From Nitrosomonas stercoris (GTDB lineage: Bacteria; Pseudomonadota; Gammaproteobacteria; Burkholderiales; Nitrosomonadaceae), in the NCBI GenBank assembly GCA_006742785.1, contig AP019755.1, positions 2,046,001-2,110,000 on the forward strand: 64,000 nt of DNA, read 5' to 3'. The position numbers and the translations under genes were made by a program. This document shows positions 1 to 9,046 of the stretch, piece after piece. Under the pieces are notes generated by a model. That model was given only the letters and a program-made list of their open reading frames with translations, was not told the origin of the DNA and did not search any database. Position 1 is the stretch's first letter; every line of letters begins with the position of its first letter.

Positions 1-514
1 GCGCCGTTCCTACTTTTTTCTCATTATCTATTTCCAAATCATCTGTCAAAATGTACCAATCATGATTATCTTCTGGACAAGTGGTATAGCGCGCTTTTTT
101 TATTCGATAATGATCCTTACCCTCCAACAACAGCAGATCACCACTGCCTCGTCCACTACTGTCTTTGAGCGTATAAAAAGGTGCCCGCAATTCTCCGATA
201 TCGGTTTGTAAATTCATTTGTAAAAAAGTGCCTCGCAGGGTATCGTCAGGGCGTTCGAGCAAGACACAACCTTCTACCTCTACATCCTCACTATTTTGAT
301 AATATTTAGCGCGATCAGCTGATAATGTTTTATCCCCCCGACGCATATGCACATTACCAGTTGCTTCGATCTCTTGTTGGTAATACCCATCAATTCGATC
401 TGCTTCAATATGAACAGGCAAAGGAAGATCACTGGAATCGTCCACTTGCTCAGCAAACGCAAGTGGTTGCATTGACAATAGCAAGATGAAACACAATTTA
501 GAAAGCAAATTCAT
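1..514 (-). CDS. lptD: LPS-assembly protein LptD, N-terminal part (runs off the window)
   Basis: The reading frame opens with ATG at 514 and runs off the left edge, giving 171 codons. Residues 1-21 form a signal peptide ending LAFA. An OstA-like beta-jellyroll region follows, with segments such as VHIEADRIDGYYQQ, GNVHMRRGDKTLSADRAKYY and LREPFYTLKD-like spacing, typical of the periplasmic domain of LptD. LptD is the outer-membrane barrel that, with LptE, inserts lipopolysaccharide into the outer leaflet; the barrel itself lies outside the window. It is divergent from the helicase gene at 867. The family assignment is from the N-terminal domain only, so a related OstA-domain protein is a weak alternative. 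Confidence 0.85.
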   Translation of the reverse strand, partial: MNLLSKLCFILLLSMQPLAFAEQVDDSSDLPLPVHIEADRIDGYYQQEIEATGNVHMRRGDKTLSADRAKYYQNSEDVEVEGCVLLERPDDTLRGTFLQMNLQTDIGELRAPFYTLKDSSGRGSGDLLLLEGKDHYRIKKARYTTCPEDNHDWYILTDDLEIDNEKKVGTA

Positions 515-866
515 TCAGAGTTAGCGCTTAAGGAGCTACTGAAAAACATCGGCAAGAAGATCGGTTCAAGGTGAGAATTAATGAAAAACAGAACGCATAC
601 GATATAAATGAATATTTTGAGTGAATGCGAAACACAAAAATAACAACACGAATCGTTTTCCAAAGATGCTTCAAGTGTACTTTCTGTACTGCTGTTCATA
701 ATAAATACGTCATTATCCAACAATTATTTCAAATAAATAATTGAAATAAAGGCTTAGTTACGGATGATATTGAATCGACTCAATTTAAAACAGAATTGTA
801 TTGCATTGCTGAAAATATATTTAAACAGAATATTTCCAGAGTGCTGGATTAATTTCTACTTGTTTG
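515..866. other. Intergenic region between divergent lptD and dinG-like genes
   Basis: About 350 AT-rich bases between two divergent genes, so it should hold both promoters. A 70-codon minus-strand frame at 511-723 has no recognisable domain and overlaps the lptD start; I do not call it a gene. I see no RNA gene, repeat or IS fragment here. Confidence 0.5.
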
Positions 867-2822
867 ATGGTTGTGATGACTGCATTAATTTCTAATCTGG
901 CGGCTATTTTTTCAGCGGATGGTTTGCTTGCTCGCAATATACCAGACTATCGCCCACGTACCCAGCAACTAGAAATGGCACAAACCATTGCGCAAGCCAT
1001 CGAAAATCAGGAAATTCTAGTAGCCGAAGCAGGTACTGGTACGGGAAAAACTTTTGCTTATCTGGCGCCTGCGCTGCTATCAGGCGGTAAAGTCATCCTG
1101 TCAACTGGTACCAAGACTTTGCAGGATCAGCTTTTTCAGCGTGATATTCCCACTATGCGTGCTGTGCTAAAAATTCCAGTAACCGTTGCGTTACTCAAAG
1201 GGCGCGCCAATTATATCTGCCATTATCATCTTGAGCGCACCCTGAATTCAGATCGCATTCATCTGGCCAACCGTACTGAAGTGAAATATCTTAACCTGAT
1301 TGAACGCTACGCAAATACCAGCAGTCACGGCGATAAAAGTGGATTAGAAAGTGTGCCGGAACAAGCAGCTGTGTGGCAGCATGTCACCTCCACACGGGAA
1401 AACTGTCTGGGATCAGAGTGCCCACATTTTCGGCAATGTTTTGTCATGGAGGCTCGTAAACGCGCTTTATCGGCCGATGTAGTTGTGGTCAATCATCACT
1501 TATTTTTTGCTGATGTCATGCTGCGTGATGGGGGAGTATCCGAGCTGCTGCCTGCTTGTAACACTGTCATATTTGATGAAGCACATCAACTGCCTGAAGT
1601 AGCCAGCCTATTTTTTGGCGAATCAGTCAGTACTGGCCAGATCGTCACGCTCATACGTGATAGCCGTACTGAAGCATTGCTGGTTGCGCAAGAATTCACA
1701 CCATTGTTTGATGCGTTAGCAGCTGTGGAAAAAGCCACACTAGATGTTCGCTTAACTTTTGCCGAAAAACATACGCGTCTATCTGCCACTGTGGCAACAC
1801 AGCACCCTGGATTTAGCGCTGCACGACAAACATTACAAGAAAAACTGGAACAACTGGTGACATTGCTTGAAACGCAAGCCGTGCGCTCACAAGAACTGCA
1901 AAACTGCTGGTCACGCGCGCAAGTCATTCTCAACAAAATCAGACAATGGCACGAGCATACCCAATCCAGCATGGTGATTAACTGGATTGAAACCTACAGC
2001 CAAAGCTTGCAATTCAATACCACCCCTTTATCCATTGCAGAAACATTCAGCAAACAACTGAACACTGCTGCGCGTGCCTGGATCTTTACCTCAGCTACAC
2101 TATCTGTCAAAAAAGATTTTTCCCATTACAACCAAATTATGGGATTGGCAGATGCTCAAACTGTTAGCTGGGATAGCCCGTTCGATTTCCCGCAGCAGGC
2201 TTTGCTCTATGTTCCTACCCAGTTACCCGATCCCAACACGCCACACTACACTGAAAATATCGTCCAGGCAGCGTTACCAGTGATCAAGGCCAATGGTGGA
2301 CGCGCATTTATTTTATGCACCAGCTTATCTGGCATGCAGACCATTCACCAATTGTTGCAGGATACTTTCGAGCAGGAGAAACTGGATTATCCACTGTTGC
2401 TACAAGGGGAAACTACTCGTTCCGCGCTACTAAAGCAATTTCGCCAGCTGGGTAATGCAGTGCTGGTTGGTAGTCAATCTTTCTGGGAAGGTGTCGACGT
2501 GCGCGGTCGCGCGCTTTCGCTGGTAATTATTGATCGCCTCCCCTTCGCTTCGCCAGATGATCCGGTGCTGTCCGCACGCATTGAAAAATACAAACAGGAA
2601 GGTCGCAACGCCTTTATGGAATATCAACTGCCGCATGCCATTATCAACTTGAAGCAGGGAGCCGGCCGCTTGATTCGCGACGAACATGATAAAGGTGTGC
2701 TAATGATTTGTGACTCGCGCCTAATCACCAAATCTTACGGTAAAAGAATCTGGCAAAGCCTGCCACCGATGAAACGCACCCGCGATCTGGAAGAAGTAAA
2801 ACAATTTCTAGCAACTATTTAA
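867..2822 (+). CDS. DinG/YoaA-family ATP-dependent DNA helicase
   Basis: An XPD/DinG-type superfamily 2 helicase of about 651 residues. Near residue 50 is the Walker A motif AEAGTGTGKTFAY, later the DEAH box VIFDEAHQLPE, and near the C-terminus the conserved QGAGRLIRDEHDKG motif. Four cysteines lie between them (YICHYH, then C-x5-C-x5-C in CLGSECPHFRQC), as expected for the 4Fe-4S cluster of this family. Length and motif order match YoaA (about 640 residues). The frame is open from a TTG at 864; ATG at 867 or 876 is more likely and no strong ribosome-binding site decides between them. Role: 5'-3' unwinding in DNA repair. It is a single gene, divergent from lptD. Confidence 0.9.
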   Translation: MVVMTALISNLAAIFSADGLLARNIPDYRPRTQQLEMAQTIAQAIENQEILVAEAGTGTGKTFAYLAPALLSGGKVILSTGTKTLQDQLFQRDIPTMRAVLKIPVTVALLKGRANYICHYHLERTLNSDRIHLANRTEVKYLNLIERYANTSSHGDKSGLESVPEQAAVWQHVTSTRENCLGSECPHFRQCFVMEARKRALSADVVVVNHHLFFADVMLRDGGVSELLPACNTVIFDEAHQLPEVASLFFGESVSTGQIVTLIRDSRTEALLVAQEFTPLFDALAAVEKATLDVRLTFAEKHTRLSATVATQHPGFSAARQTLQEKLEQLVTLLETQAVRSQELQNCWSRAQVILNKIRQWHEHTQSSMVINWIETYSQSLQFNTTPLSIAETFSKQLNTAARAWIFTSATLSVKKDFSHYNQIMGLADAQTVSWDSPFDFPQQALLYVPTQLPDPNTPHYTENIVQAALPVIKANGGRAFILCTSLSGMQTIHQLLQDTFEQEKLDYPLLLQGETTRSALLKQFRQLGNAVLVGSQSFWEGVDVRGRALSLVIIDRLPFASPDDPVLSARIEKYKQEGRNAFMEYQLPHAIINLKQGAGRLIRDEHDKGVLMICDSRLITKSYGKRIWQSLPPMKRTRDLEEVKQFLATI

Positions 2823-2876
2823 TGTAACTCCATTTTGACTGTTCATCCGGTTGAAACCGTAACCTGGAGATTCATA

Positions 2877-3496
2877 ATGGCAACATTTACACGCATGCTT
2901 ACTTTTGCAATTTTATTCTGGGATGGCATCGTCATGGCCGATGGTAATCATCACGCTGCAAGTGATATCGACCAGGAAAAACTTGGGAAAGTGCATTTTC
3001 CAGTCTCTTGCTCTTCCGCTGCACAGACTCAATTTGATAAAGCATTAGCGATGCTGCATTCATTCTGGTACGACAAGGCAGAAAAAGCTTTCCAGCAAGT
3101 GATTTCTACCGATCCAAATTGTGCCATGGGATACTGGGGAATTGCCATGAGTCTTTACCAGCAATTATGGGCCACCACGCCAACTGTGGAAGAAGTGCAA
3201 CGGGCGAGCGATGCGCTGGCACAAGTACAGCCAGCCATGATTAAAACAGCACGGGAAAAAGCCTATCTGGATGCAATAGCCATCATTTATCCACCAGCAG
3301 ATAGCCCATGATAATAATAGTTACAGTACCCGCAAACTGGCTTATGAACAGGCTATGCGGCGTATCACTGAACAATTCCCGAATGACAGTAAGGCGACAT
3401 TGTTTTATGCACTGGCTATGATTTCCAATGCATCACCAGATGACAAAACTTTTGCCCGACAAAAGCAGGCGCTGCAATTACTACAACGTATTCTTA
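2877..3496 (+). pseudogene. TPR-repeat secreted protein, frameshifted and cut by an IS element
   Basis: ATG at 2877 follows CCTGGAGA and starts a signal peptide (ATFTRMLTFAILFW...VMA). A TPR-like segment follows (FDKALAMLHSFWYDKAEKAF, then DPNCAMGYWGIAMSLYQQLW). The frame ends at TGA 3309-3311, just after a CCC run at 3305-3307. Removing one C restores a reading frame (DSHDNNSYSTRKLAYEQ ... KQALQLLQRIL) that continues the TPR protein until the IS boundary at 3497. The normal family is several hundred residues long, so the C-terminal half is missing and does not reappear beyond the IS, where phoB lies instead. The gene therefore carries both a frameshift and a large 3' loss. Confidence 0.8.
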
Positions 3497-4345
3497 GAGC
3501 CTGTTTACGATCTTCTGAGTAATAGTGCCAGGAAGGCCAGATGAATGAGCTGCAAGCTGGTATCAAGTTTACGTTCGCAGTTTTTCCATAATCTTCGGCA
3601 CTTTTCCAGCCAGGCGAAACTACGTTCCACTATCCATCGCCTGGGCATAACCTTGAAGGTATGCAGTTTGCTGCGTTTGGCGATCTGCACGGTGACAGGT
3701 TTGCCCAGAATTTCTTGCACACTTTCGGCAAATGGTGCTCCAGTATAGCCACCGTCACACAGCAAACCTTGTACTTGCCCCAAACTCGATCTGCAACGCT
3801 TCAAGGCCTGCAATGCACCGTTACGGTCAGTCACTTCCGCTGTCGTCACTGCAATGGCGTGCGGCAACCCCAAGGTATCAACAGCGATATGGCGCTTGAT
3901 GCCCGACACCTTCTTGCCGGCGTCATAGCCTTTCTGGTCAGCCGTGTCTGTATTCTTCACGCTTTGCGCGTCCACAATCAAGAACGTGCTGCAAGCGTTG
4001 CGCCCCAGTTTCTCTCGGGCCGCGCCAACCTGATTTTTTTAATGCCTGCTCCAGCACGCTCACGCCGTGCTGGTCAGGCTCATTCCATTTGCGCCAATAG
4101 GCATATACACTCTGCCATTTGGGAAACTCTCCGGGCAAAAATCTCCACTGGCAACCAGTACGCAGCAGATACAGCACAGCACAAAATACTTCATACAAAT
4201 CTATTGTCGTGGGTTTGGTGCTGCGCCTCACGCTACGCAATAGCGGCTCTATCTCGGCAAACTTCTCTTTGCTAATATCACTGGCATATTTTATTCTCTT
4301 CATCCACGTATCGTAAGGAATAATGATGAGATCGTAAACGGGCTC
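3497..4345 (-). mobile_element. IS5-family (IS427-like) insertion sequence, copy A, 849 bp
   Basis: The element is bounded by imperfect inverted repeats: GAGCCTGTTTACGATCT at 3497 and the complement of GAGCCCGTTTACGATCT ending at 4345 (one mismatch). It carries two overlapping transposase frames on the minus strand. Flanking bases are TTCTTA on the left and TAAGAA on the right, compatible with a duplicated central TA. It is nearly identical to the copies at 43997-44845 and 54587-55435, with a few substitutions that make it the most diverged of the three full copies. The left flank is the broken TPR gene; the right flank is the phoB stop codon. Confidence 0.93.
3505..4303 (-). CDS. IS5-family transposase of copy A (OrfA 3938-4303, OrfB 3505-3981)
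   Basis: OrfA (121 residues) carries the IS402-like N-terminal domain (YEVFCAVLYLLRTGCQWRFL). OrfB (158 residues) carries the DDE catalytic core: first Asp in FLIVDAQSVKN, second in LLCDGGYTG, Glu in WIVERSFAWLEK. The frames overlap by 44 bases and OrfB is in the +1 frame relative to OrfA. An A7 run (T7 at 4034-4040 on the plus strand) sits upstream of the overlap. Losing one A, or a +1 slip there, would join OrfA to the continuous OrfB sequence REKLGRNACSTFLIVDAQ. The full transposase is therefore probably made by slippage. Both frames are intact. Confidence 0.88.
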
Positions 4346-5070
4346 TAAGAAATATCTTCAGTATATGCAGAGAAGCGATAACCTGCTCCCCTTACTGTTT
4401 GAATTAGATCCGCTTTTCCTACAGCTTCCAACGTTTTGCGTAGTCTGCGAATATGCACGTCAACCGTTCTGTCCTCAACAAAAACATGATCACCCCATAC
4501 GCGATCCAACAAATGTGTGCGTGAATGCACCCGCTCTGCATGTGCCATCAGAAAATGCAGTAAACGGAATTCAGTCGGGCTAACCAGCAATTCCTTTTCC
4601 TGAGATCCTTCTGCTTGTTCTATCATTGCAGTGACGCGATATGTTGTTGGATCCAACTTGATGCCTTCAATATCCAAAATTTTGTCAGAAGCTTCAGGCA
4701 AACTCCTCCGCAGCACTGCTTTTATGCGCGCAATGAGCTCACGGGGTGAAAATGGTTTTGTAATATAGTCGTCCGCACCAGTTTCCAATCCAGATATTTT
4801 ATCTATTTCTTCAACTCGCGCTGTCAGCATGATAATGGGAACAGATTTAGTGCGTGGATTTTTCCGTAACGACTGTGCAAATTCAATGCCACTGATACCT
4901 GGTAACATCCAATCCAATAAAATTAAATCGGGAAGTACTTCTTGAATACTGATGATTGCTTGTTCTGCACTATTGACACAAATAGCGGTATAGCCAGCGC
5001 TACGCAAATTATAGGCAATCAATTGCTGAATTGCTGGTTCATCATCCACGATTAAAATTGTGACAGACAT
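4345..5070 (-). CDS. phoB: PhoB-type response regulator
   Basis: A 241-residue OmpR/PhoB-family regulator. Residues 1-120 form the receiver domain with acidic pocket DDE (9-11), phospho-acceptor Asp53 in LILLDWMLPG and Lys in DDYITKPFSP. The C-terminal winged helix ends HIRRLRKTLE ... QTVRGAGYRF. Close similarity to PhoB suggests control of the phosphate regulon through a PhoR kinase, but no phoR is adjacent. The gene is bracketed by two IS5-family copies in the same orientation. Its TAG stop (4345-4347) uses the terminal base of copy A, probably replacing an original TAA. Only 33 bases separate its start from copy B, so its native promoter lies on the far side of copy B or is lost. Confidence 0.9.
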   Translation of the reverse strand: MSVTILIVDDEPAIQQLIAYNLRSAGYTAICVNSAEQAIISIQEVLPDLILLDWMLPGISGIEFAQSLRKNPRTKSVPIIMLTARVEEIDKISGLETGADDYITKPFSPRELIARIKAVLRRSLPEASDKILDIEGIKLDPTTYRVTAMIEQAEGSQEKELLVSPTEFRLLHFLMAHAERVHSRTHLLDRVWGDHVFVEDRTVDVHIRRLRKTLEAVGKADLIQTVRGAGYRFSAYTEDIS

Positions 5071-5103
5071 CTTCTATTTCACCTACGAGATATGCAACTC
5101 TTA

Positions 5104-5484
5104 GAGCCTGTTTACGATCTTCTGAGTAATAGTGCCAAGAAAGCCAAATGAATGAGCTGCAAGCTGGTATCAAGTTTACGTTCGCAGTTTTTCCATAATC
5201 TTCGGCACTTTTCCAGCCAGGCGAAACTATGTTCCACTATCCAGCGCCTGGGCATAACCTTGAAGGTATGCAGTTTGCTGCGTTTGGCGATCTGCACGGT
5301 GACAGGTTTGCCCAGAATTTCTTGCATACTTTCGGCAAATGGTGCTCGTGGGTTTGGTGCTGCGCCTCACGCTACGCAATAGCGGCTCTATCTCGGCAAA
5401 CTTCTCTTTGCTAATATCACTGACATATTTTGTTCTCTTCATCTACGTATCGTAAGGAATAATGATGAGATCGTAAACGGGCTC
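5104..5484 (-). mobile_element. Internally deleted IS5-family element, copy B, 381 bp
   Basis: It has the same terminal repeats as copy A, but 468 bases of the interior are missing. The OrfB-proximal sequence ending GCAAATGGTGCTC joins directly to GTGGGTTTGGTGCTG from the OrfA part. Both ends are intact, so the element could still be moved by a transposase supplied from a full copy. Flanks are GCAACTCTTA on the left and TTAAAGAGTTGC on the right, which together reconstruct a near-perfect palindromic target. It lies immediately upstream of phoB. Confidence 0.92.
5112..5442 (-). pseudogene. Remnant transposase of copy B
   Basis: The frame opening at 5442 keeps about the first 31 residues of OrfA (KRTKYVSDISKEKFAEIEPL onward). 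It then jumps, through the internal deletion, into OrfB sequence in another frame and stops at 5227. The OrfB tail, with the catalytic Glu region WIVEHSFAWLEK, remains in its own frame to 5112. The first two catalytic aspartates are deleted, so no active transposase can be made. Confidence 0.9.
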
Positions 5485-5603
5485 TTAAAGAGTTGCTTGC
5501 TAATTAATTGATAATATGAATAATGTTCATCGATCGGACGACAGAGCACGCTGAATATCTGTCATATGAAAATAAACTAGCAGGGAAATACAAAGCTAAA
5601 TGC

Positions 5604-5695
5604 TGGCGGAGAGGGAGGGATTCGAACCCTCGATAAGCTGTTTAGCCTATACTCCCTTAGCAGGGGAGCGCCTTCGACCACTCGGCCACCTCTCC
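5604..5695 (-). tRNA. tRNA-Ser (anticodon GCT)
   Basis: The complement folds as a 92-base class II tRNA. Acceptor GGAGAGG pairs with CCTCTCC, followed by G and an encoded CCA at 5606-5604. The anticodon loop CTGCTAA gives GCT (reads AGC/AGU), a long variable arm follows, and the T arm is GAGGGTTCGAATCCCTC. The long variable arm and GCT anticodon identify serine. It lies just downstream of lysC on the same strand. Confidence 0.97.
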
Positions 5696-5761
5696 ACAGG
5701 TGATATGTTTTATTACATATTTATTGCAACTTCAAGCAACATAAAAACGAAGCCGCCAATA

Positions 5762-7009
5762 TTAACATGTTTTCGCTTCTACGTTGTTAATCTGATCCAG
5801 ATCAAAAGCTTTATGCAAAACACGAACAGCTAATTCCATGTATTTCTCATCTACTACGACAGAAATTTTTATTTCTGAAGTTGAAATCATGCGAATATTA
5901 ATTCCCTCTTCAGCTAGCACTCGAAACATCCTGCTTGCGATACCGGCATAAGAACGCATACCTACACCAATCACCGAAATTTTAGCGATTTTTTCTCCAC
6001 CAATCACATCACGTGCGCCAATATGTGGTAGTACTTGTTTTTTCAATATCTCAATTGCACGTGTATATTCATTACGGTTAACCGTAAATGAAAAATCCGT
6101 GGTGCCATCATGCCCGATATTCTGAATAATCATATCCACATCAATACTGGCTTCAGCAATCGGTCCCAAAATTTGATAAGCGATTCCTGGGTGGTCAGGT
6201 ACACCTACTACCGTAATCTTTGATTCATCACGATTAAATGCAATGCCTGAGATGATAGGCTGTTCCATCTTATTATCCTCTTCAAATGTAATCAGCGTGC
6301 CTTCACCTGCTTCAAAGCTAGATAGCACTCTCAGCTTGACTTTATATTTTCCAGCAAACTCGACTGAACGTATCTGCAATACCTTGGATCCCAGACTGGC
6401 CATTTCAAGCATTTCTTCGAAAGTAATCGTATCCAGTTTGCGAGCTTCTGGTACTACACGTGGATCAGTCGTATAAATACCATCGACATCTGTATAAATC
6501 TGGCATTCATCAGCCTCAAGTACCGCAGCAAGTGCAACCGCTGTGGTATCGGATCCCCCTCGCCCTAGTGTCGTAATATCCCCAGCTTCATCTCTTCCCT
6601 GGAAACCAGCAACGATGACGACATGACCTGCTGCTAAATCGGCATGAAGGCGATCAGTATCAATTTTCAGAATACGCGCTTTCGTGTGTGCACTATCTGT
6701 TGTAATACTGACTTGTGGACCTGTGTAACTTTTCGCGTGGATTCCCAAATCATGTAGTGCCATGGCCAGTAATCCAATCGTTACTTGCTCACCAGTAGCC
6801 AATACCACATCCAATTCACGTGAATTAGGGCGCGCCTGAATCTCTTGGGCCAAAGTAACAAGACGGCTGGTTTCTCCTTTCATGGCAGAAACAACAATGA
6901 TTAATTGATGTCCTTGCTGCTGAAATTGAGCGATCTGATGTGCAACATGCTTAATACGCTCAGTGCTACCTACAGAAGTACCACCATATTTTTGAACGAG
7001 GAGTGCCAC
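5762..7009 (-). CDS. lysC: Aspartate kinase
   Basis: A 415-residue aspartokinase that phosphorylates L-aspartate at the entry to lysine, threonine, methionine and diaminopimelate synthesis. It shows the N-terminal KYGGTSVGS signature, the kinase-domain segment TTLGRGGSDTTAVALAA, and two C-terminal ACT regulatory domains (ITVVGVPDHPGIAYQIL and ISVIGVGMRSYAGIASRMF). Length fits the single-function enzyme of betaproteobacteria. The start is GTG at 7009. The gene is followed by tRNA-Ser on the same strand. Confidence 0.96.
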   Translation of the reverse strand: MALLVQKYGGTSVGSTERIKHVAHQIAQFQQQGHQLIIVVSAMKGETSRLVTLAQEIQARPNSRELDVVLATGEQVTIGLLAMALHDLGIHAKSYTGPQVSITTDSAHTKARILKIDTDRLHADLAAGHVVIVAGFQGRDEAGDITTLGRGGSDTTAVALAAVLEADECQIYTDVDGIYTTDPRVVPEARKLDTITFEEMLEMASLGSKVLQIRSVEFAGKYKVKLRVLSSFEAGEGTLITFEEDNKMEQPIISGIAFNRDESKITVVGVPDHPGIAYQILGPIAEASIDVDMIIQNIGHDGTTDFSFTVNRNEYTRAIEILKKQVLPHIGARDVIGGEKIAKISVIGVGMRSYAGIASRMFRVLAEEGINIRMISTSEIKISVVVDEKYMELAVRVLHKAFDLDQINNVEAKTC

Positions 7010-7099
7010 GAAATGTTTCTCTTAGCAATAAATAATTAAATAATCTGAATCCCAGCAACCAGGAGATTTTGCCTGCGCATATTATCGCGATCTAGGTTA

Positions 7100-7741
7100 T
7101 TAGAAATTAATATTTAATTCGTGCAATGTTTCCCTGGTTATTCCACTTGTTGCCAAATTATGCTGATTTTGAAATTCCGCCAGTGCATTTTTTGTGCGTG
7201 GCCCCATCATGCCGTCTGCTGGACCTGGGTTTAAGCCTGCATCTTGCAAGGCTTGCTGAATCTTACGAATTAGATCAGGCGACGCCTTAACCACCTCTAA
7301 TTTTCTATCATCAATAGCTTTTTGTACTGCTTCATCAATTCCAAAGGTTTCATCTGATACATCATCATCTTTTTCAGTCGCGTCTTCAGCTATTTCTTCT
7401 AACTCTTGTTTTACTTCATCGCTTGATTTATCCAAAGATGATTCGGTACGCTGAATAATTTCATCCGCCCTTGCCAAAATGGATTCCAGTGATTCTTCCA
7501 TGCTCTCACCTAGATCAACTTCAGGTTCAGCTGGTTCTGTTACGATGGTTTCTTCTGCTTCCGCGATTCCAATTCGCTCTGACGCGGTAAGATCTGCATG
7601 ATCCTCACTGGATTGGGTAATTTCTTCAGGCTGATTTTGCTCGGTAGATTCTTCTGCCCGCTCCCCACAACTTACAATAGCTCCGGCCAAAGTTAAAACC
7701 AGGGCGCTTTTTATAACATAACCAAAATTTATCCCACTCAT
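7100..7741 (-). CDS. Lipoprotein with C-terminal peptidoglycan-binding domain
   Basis: I choose ATG at 7741 because AAGGAGGG lies about 6 bases upstream; the frame is open to 7765. The N-terminus MSGINFGYVIKSALVLTLA ends in a lipobox (LAGAIVSC), so a lipid-anchored protein is likely. The middle (about residues 30-150) is very acidic, rich in Glu/Asp/Ser and of low complexity. The last about 60 residues form a PG_binding_1 domain (IRKIQQALQDAGLNPGPADG, RTKNALAEFQ). This suggests an envelope protein tethered to murein across an acidic linker. The precise role is unknown. Confidence 0.8.
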   Translation of the reverse strand: MSGINFGYVIKSALVLTLAGAIVSCGERAEESTEQNQPEEITQSSEDHADLTASERIGIAEAEETIVTEPAEPEVDLGESMEESLESILARADEIIQRTESSLDKSSDEVKQELEEIAEDATEKDDDVSDETFGIDEAVQKAIDDRKLEVVKASPDLIRKIQQALQDAGLNPGPADGMMGPRTKNALAEFQNQHNLATSGITRETLHELNINF

Positions 7742-7891
7742 CCGGTCCCTCCTTCTAACAATCAATATTTTCAGTTACAAACAAGCCATTAACCAGAATA
7801 AATAGCTGGAAAACAACGAAGAAATTATCCATTAATAAATATTAAATCTTCTCATGAAAAGAATTAATTATGCATATTAATTTATACTTTA

Positions 7892-8968
7892 TTAAACGGT
7901 TGTGCATTTTGAAGTGATAACTTTCATTAAATCCTGCCAAGAATCAGCAAATTTTTTAGCGCCTTCTTCCTGCAATTGCACGGCTAACGCATCAATATCG
8001 ATGCCGGCTTCCGCAAATTGCTGCAATACTTGATCACTATCTCCCCCGTCAGTCGGCATAGTTACTCCATTCAATTGACCATGCTCAGCCCAAGCACTCA
8101 AGGTTTTTTCTGGCAAAGTGTTAATGGTAAAAGGTGCAGCCAGTTTGGTTACGTACAGTATATCGGAAGCATCAGGATCCTTGACGCCAGTACTAGCCCA
8201 TAACAAGCGCTGTGGACGTGCTCCGGCATTATAAATACGTAGCCAGCGTGCCGATCCCAGCAACTCACAAACGGCTTTATAAGTGCGGTTGGCAATTGCT
8301 ATACCCAGCTTATTTTGTAATTCTTTGGGGACTTTATTGGCGATCGCAACATCCCATCGACTAATAAACAAAGAAGCAACCGACATCACATCCGGATTTA
8401 ATCCGGCTTCAATGCGTCGCTCGATGCCACGCAAATATGCTTCTGCAGCTGCCAGGTATTGTTCACGGCTAAATAACAGTGTCACATTAATTGGAATGCC
8501 AGCAAATATGGCTTCTTCGATCGCGGGCACCCCTTCTTTGTTGCCCGGAATCTTGATAAATAAATTAGGTCGCTGCGCCTGTTGGTACAGTTCTTTGGCA
8601 GCAGCGATAGTGCTGGCTGTGTCATAGGCCAATAGTGGTGAAACCTCCAACGATACCCAACCATCAATTCCATTGGTGCGATCATAAGCTGGGCGAAATA
8701 AATCGGCTGCTTGAGTTAAATCTTCCAGTGCCAGATCGAAAAAAATTGCTTCTCCGGATTTACCCTTGGAGAGGCAACTACGAATAGAAGTATCATAAGC
8801 TGAGCTATGTTTGATCGCTTGATTAAAAATTGATGGATTGGACGTCAAACCGGTTACGGATAGCTCATCAATATAACGTTTGAGTGTGCCATTTAACAAT
8901 AAATCACGCGTGATATTATCCAGCCAGATACTTTGACCGACATCACGCAATATTCGTGTCGCATTCAT
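7892..8968 (-). CDS. tal: Transaldolase
   Basis: A 358-residue transaldolase of the longer TAL family, transferring a dihydroxyacetone unit between sugar phosphates in the non-oxidative pentose phosphate pathway. Seen: N-terminal SIWLDNITRDLL, TGLTSNPSIFNQAI, the Schiff-base lysine region LFIKIPGNKEG, and ASLFISRWD. AAAGGAG lies 7 bases before the ATG at 8968. In an autotroph it would feed ribulose phosphate recycling together with rpe further on, though the two are not in one operon. Confidence 0.94.
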   Translation of the reverse strand: MNATRILRDVGQSIWLDNITRDLLLNGTLKRYIDELSVTGLTSNPSIFNQAIKHSSAYDTSIRSCLSKGKSGEAIFFDLALEDLTQAADLFRPAYDRTNGIDGWVSLEVSPLLAYDTASTIAAAKELYQQAQRPNLFIKIPGNKEGVPAIEEAIFAGIPINVTLLFSREQYLAAAEAYLRGIERRIEAGLNPDVMSVASLFISRWDVAIANKVPKELQNKLGIAIANRTYKAVCELLGSARWLRIYNAGARPQRLLWASTGVKDPDASDILYVTKLAAPFTINTLPEKTLSAWAEHGQLNGVTMPTDGGDSDQVLQQFAEAGIDIDALAVQLQEEGAKKFADSWQDLMKVITSKCTTV

Positions 8969-9046
8969 TATTTACTCCTTTAAAAATCAGTCCAGGCAAT
9001 GTGATTTCTATTACTTATTAATTCGTTTGTCTGTTGGCTGATCAGC

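Noticed and set aside
511..723. 70-codon minus-strand frame upstream of lptD
   Set aside because: No domain, no convincing ribosome-binding site, and it overlaps the lptD start.
3661..4275. 204-codon plus-strand frame across IS copy A (and equivalents in D and E)
   Set aside because: It is antisense to the transposase frames, which carry the DDE motif; it repeats only because the IS repeats.
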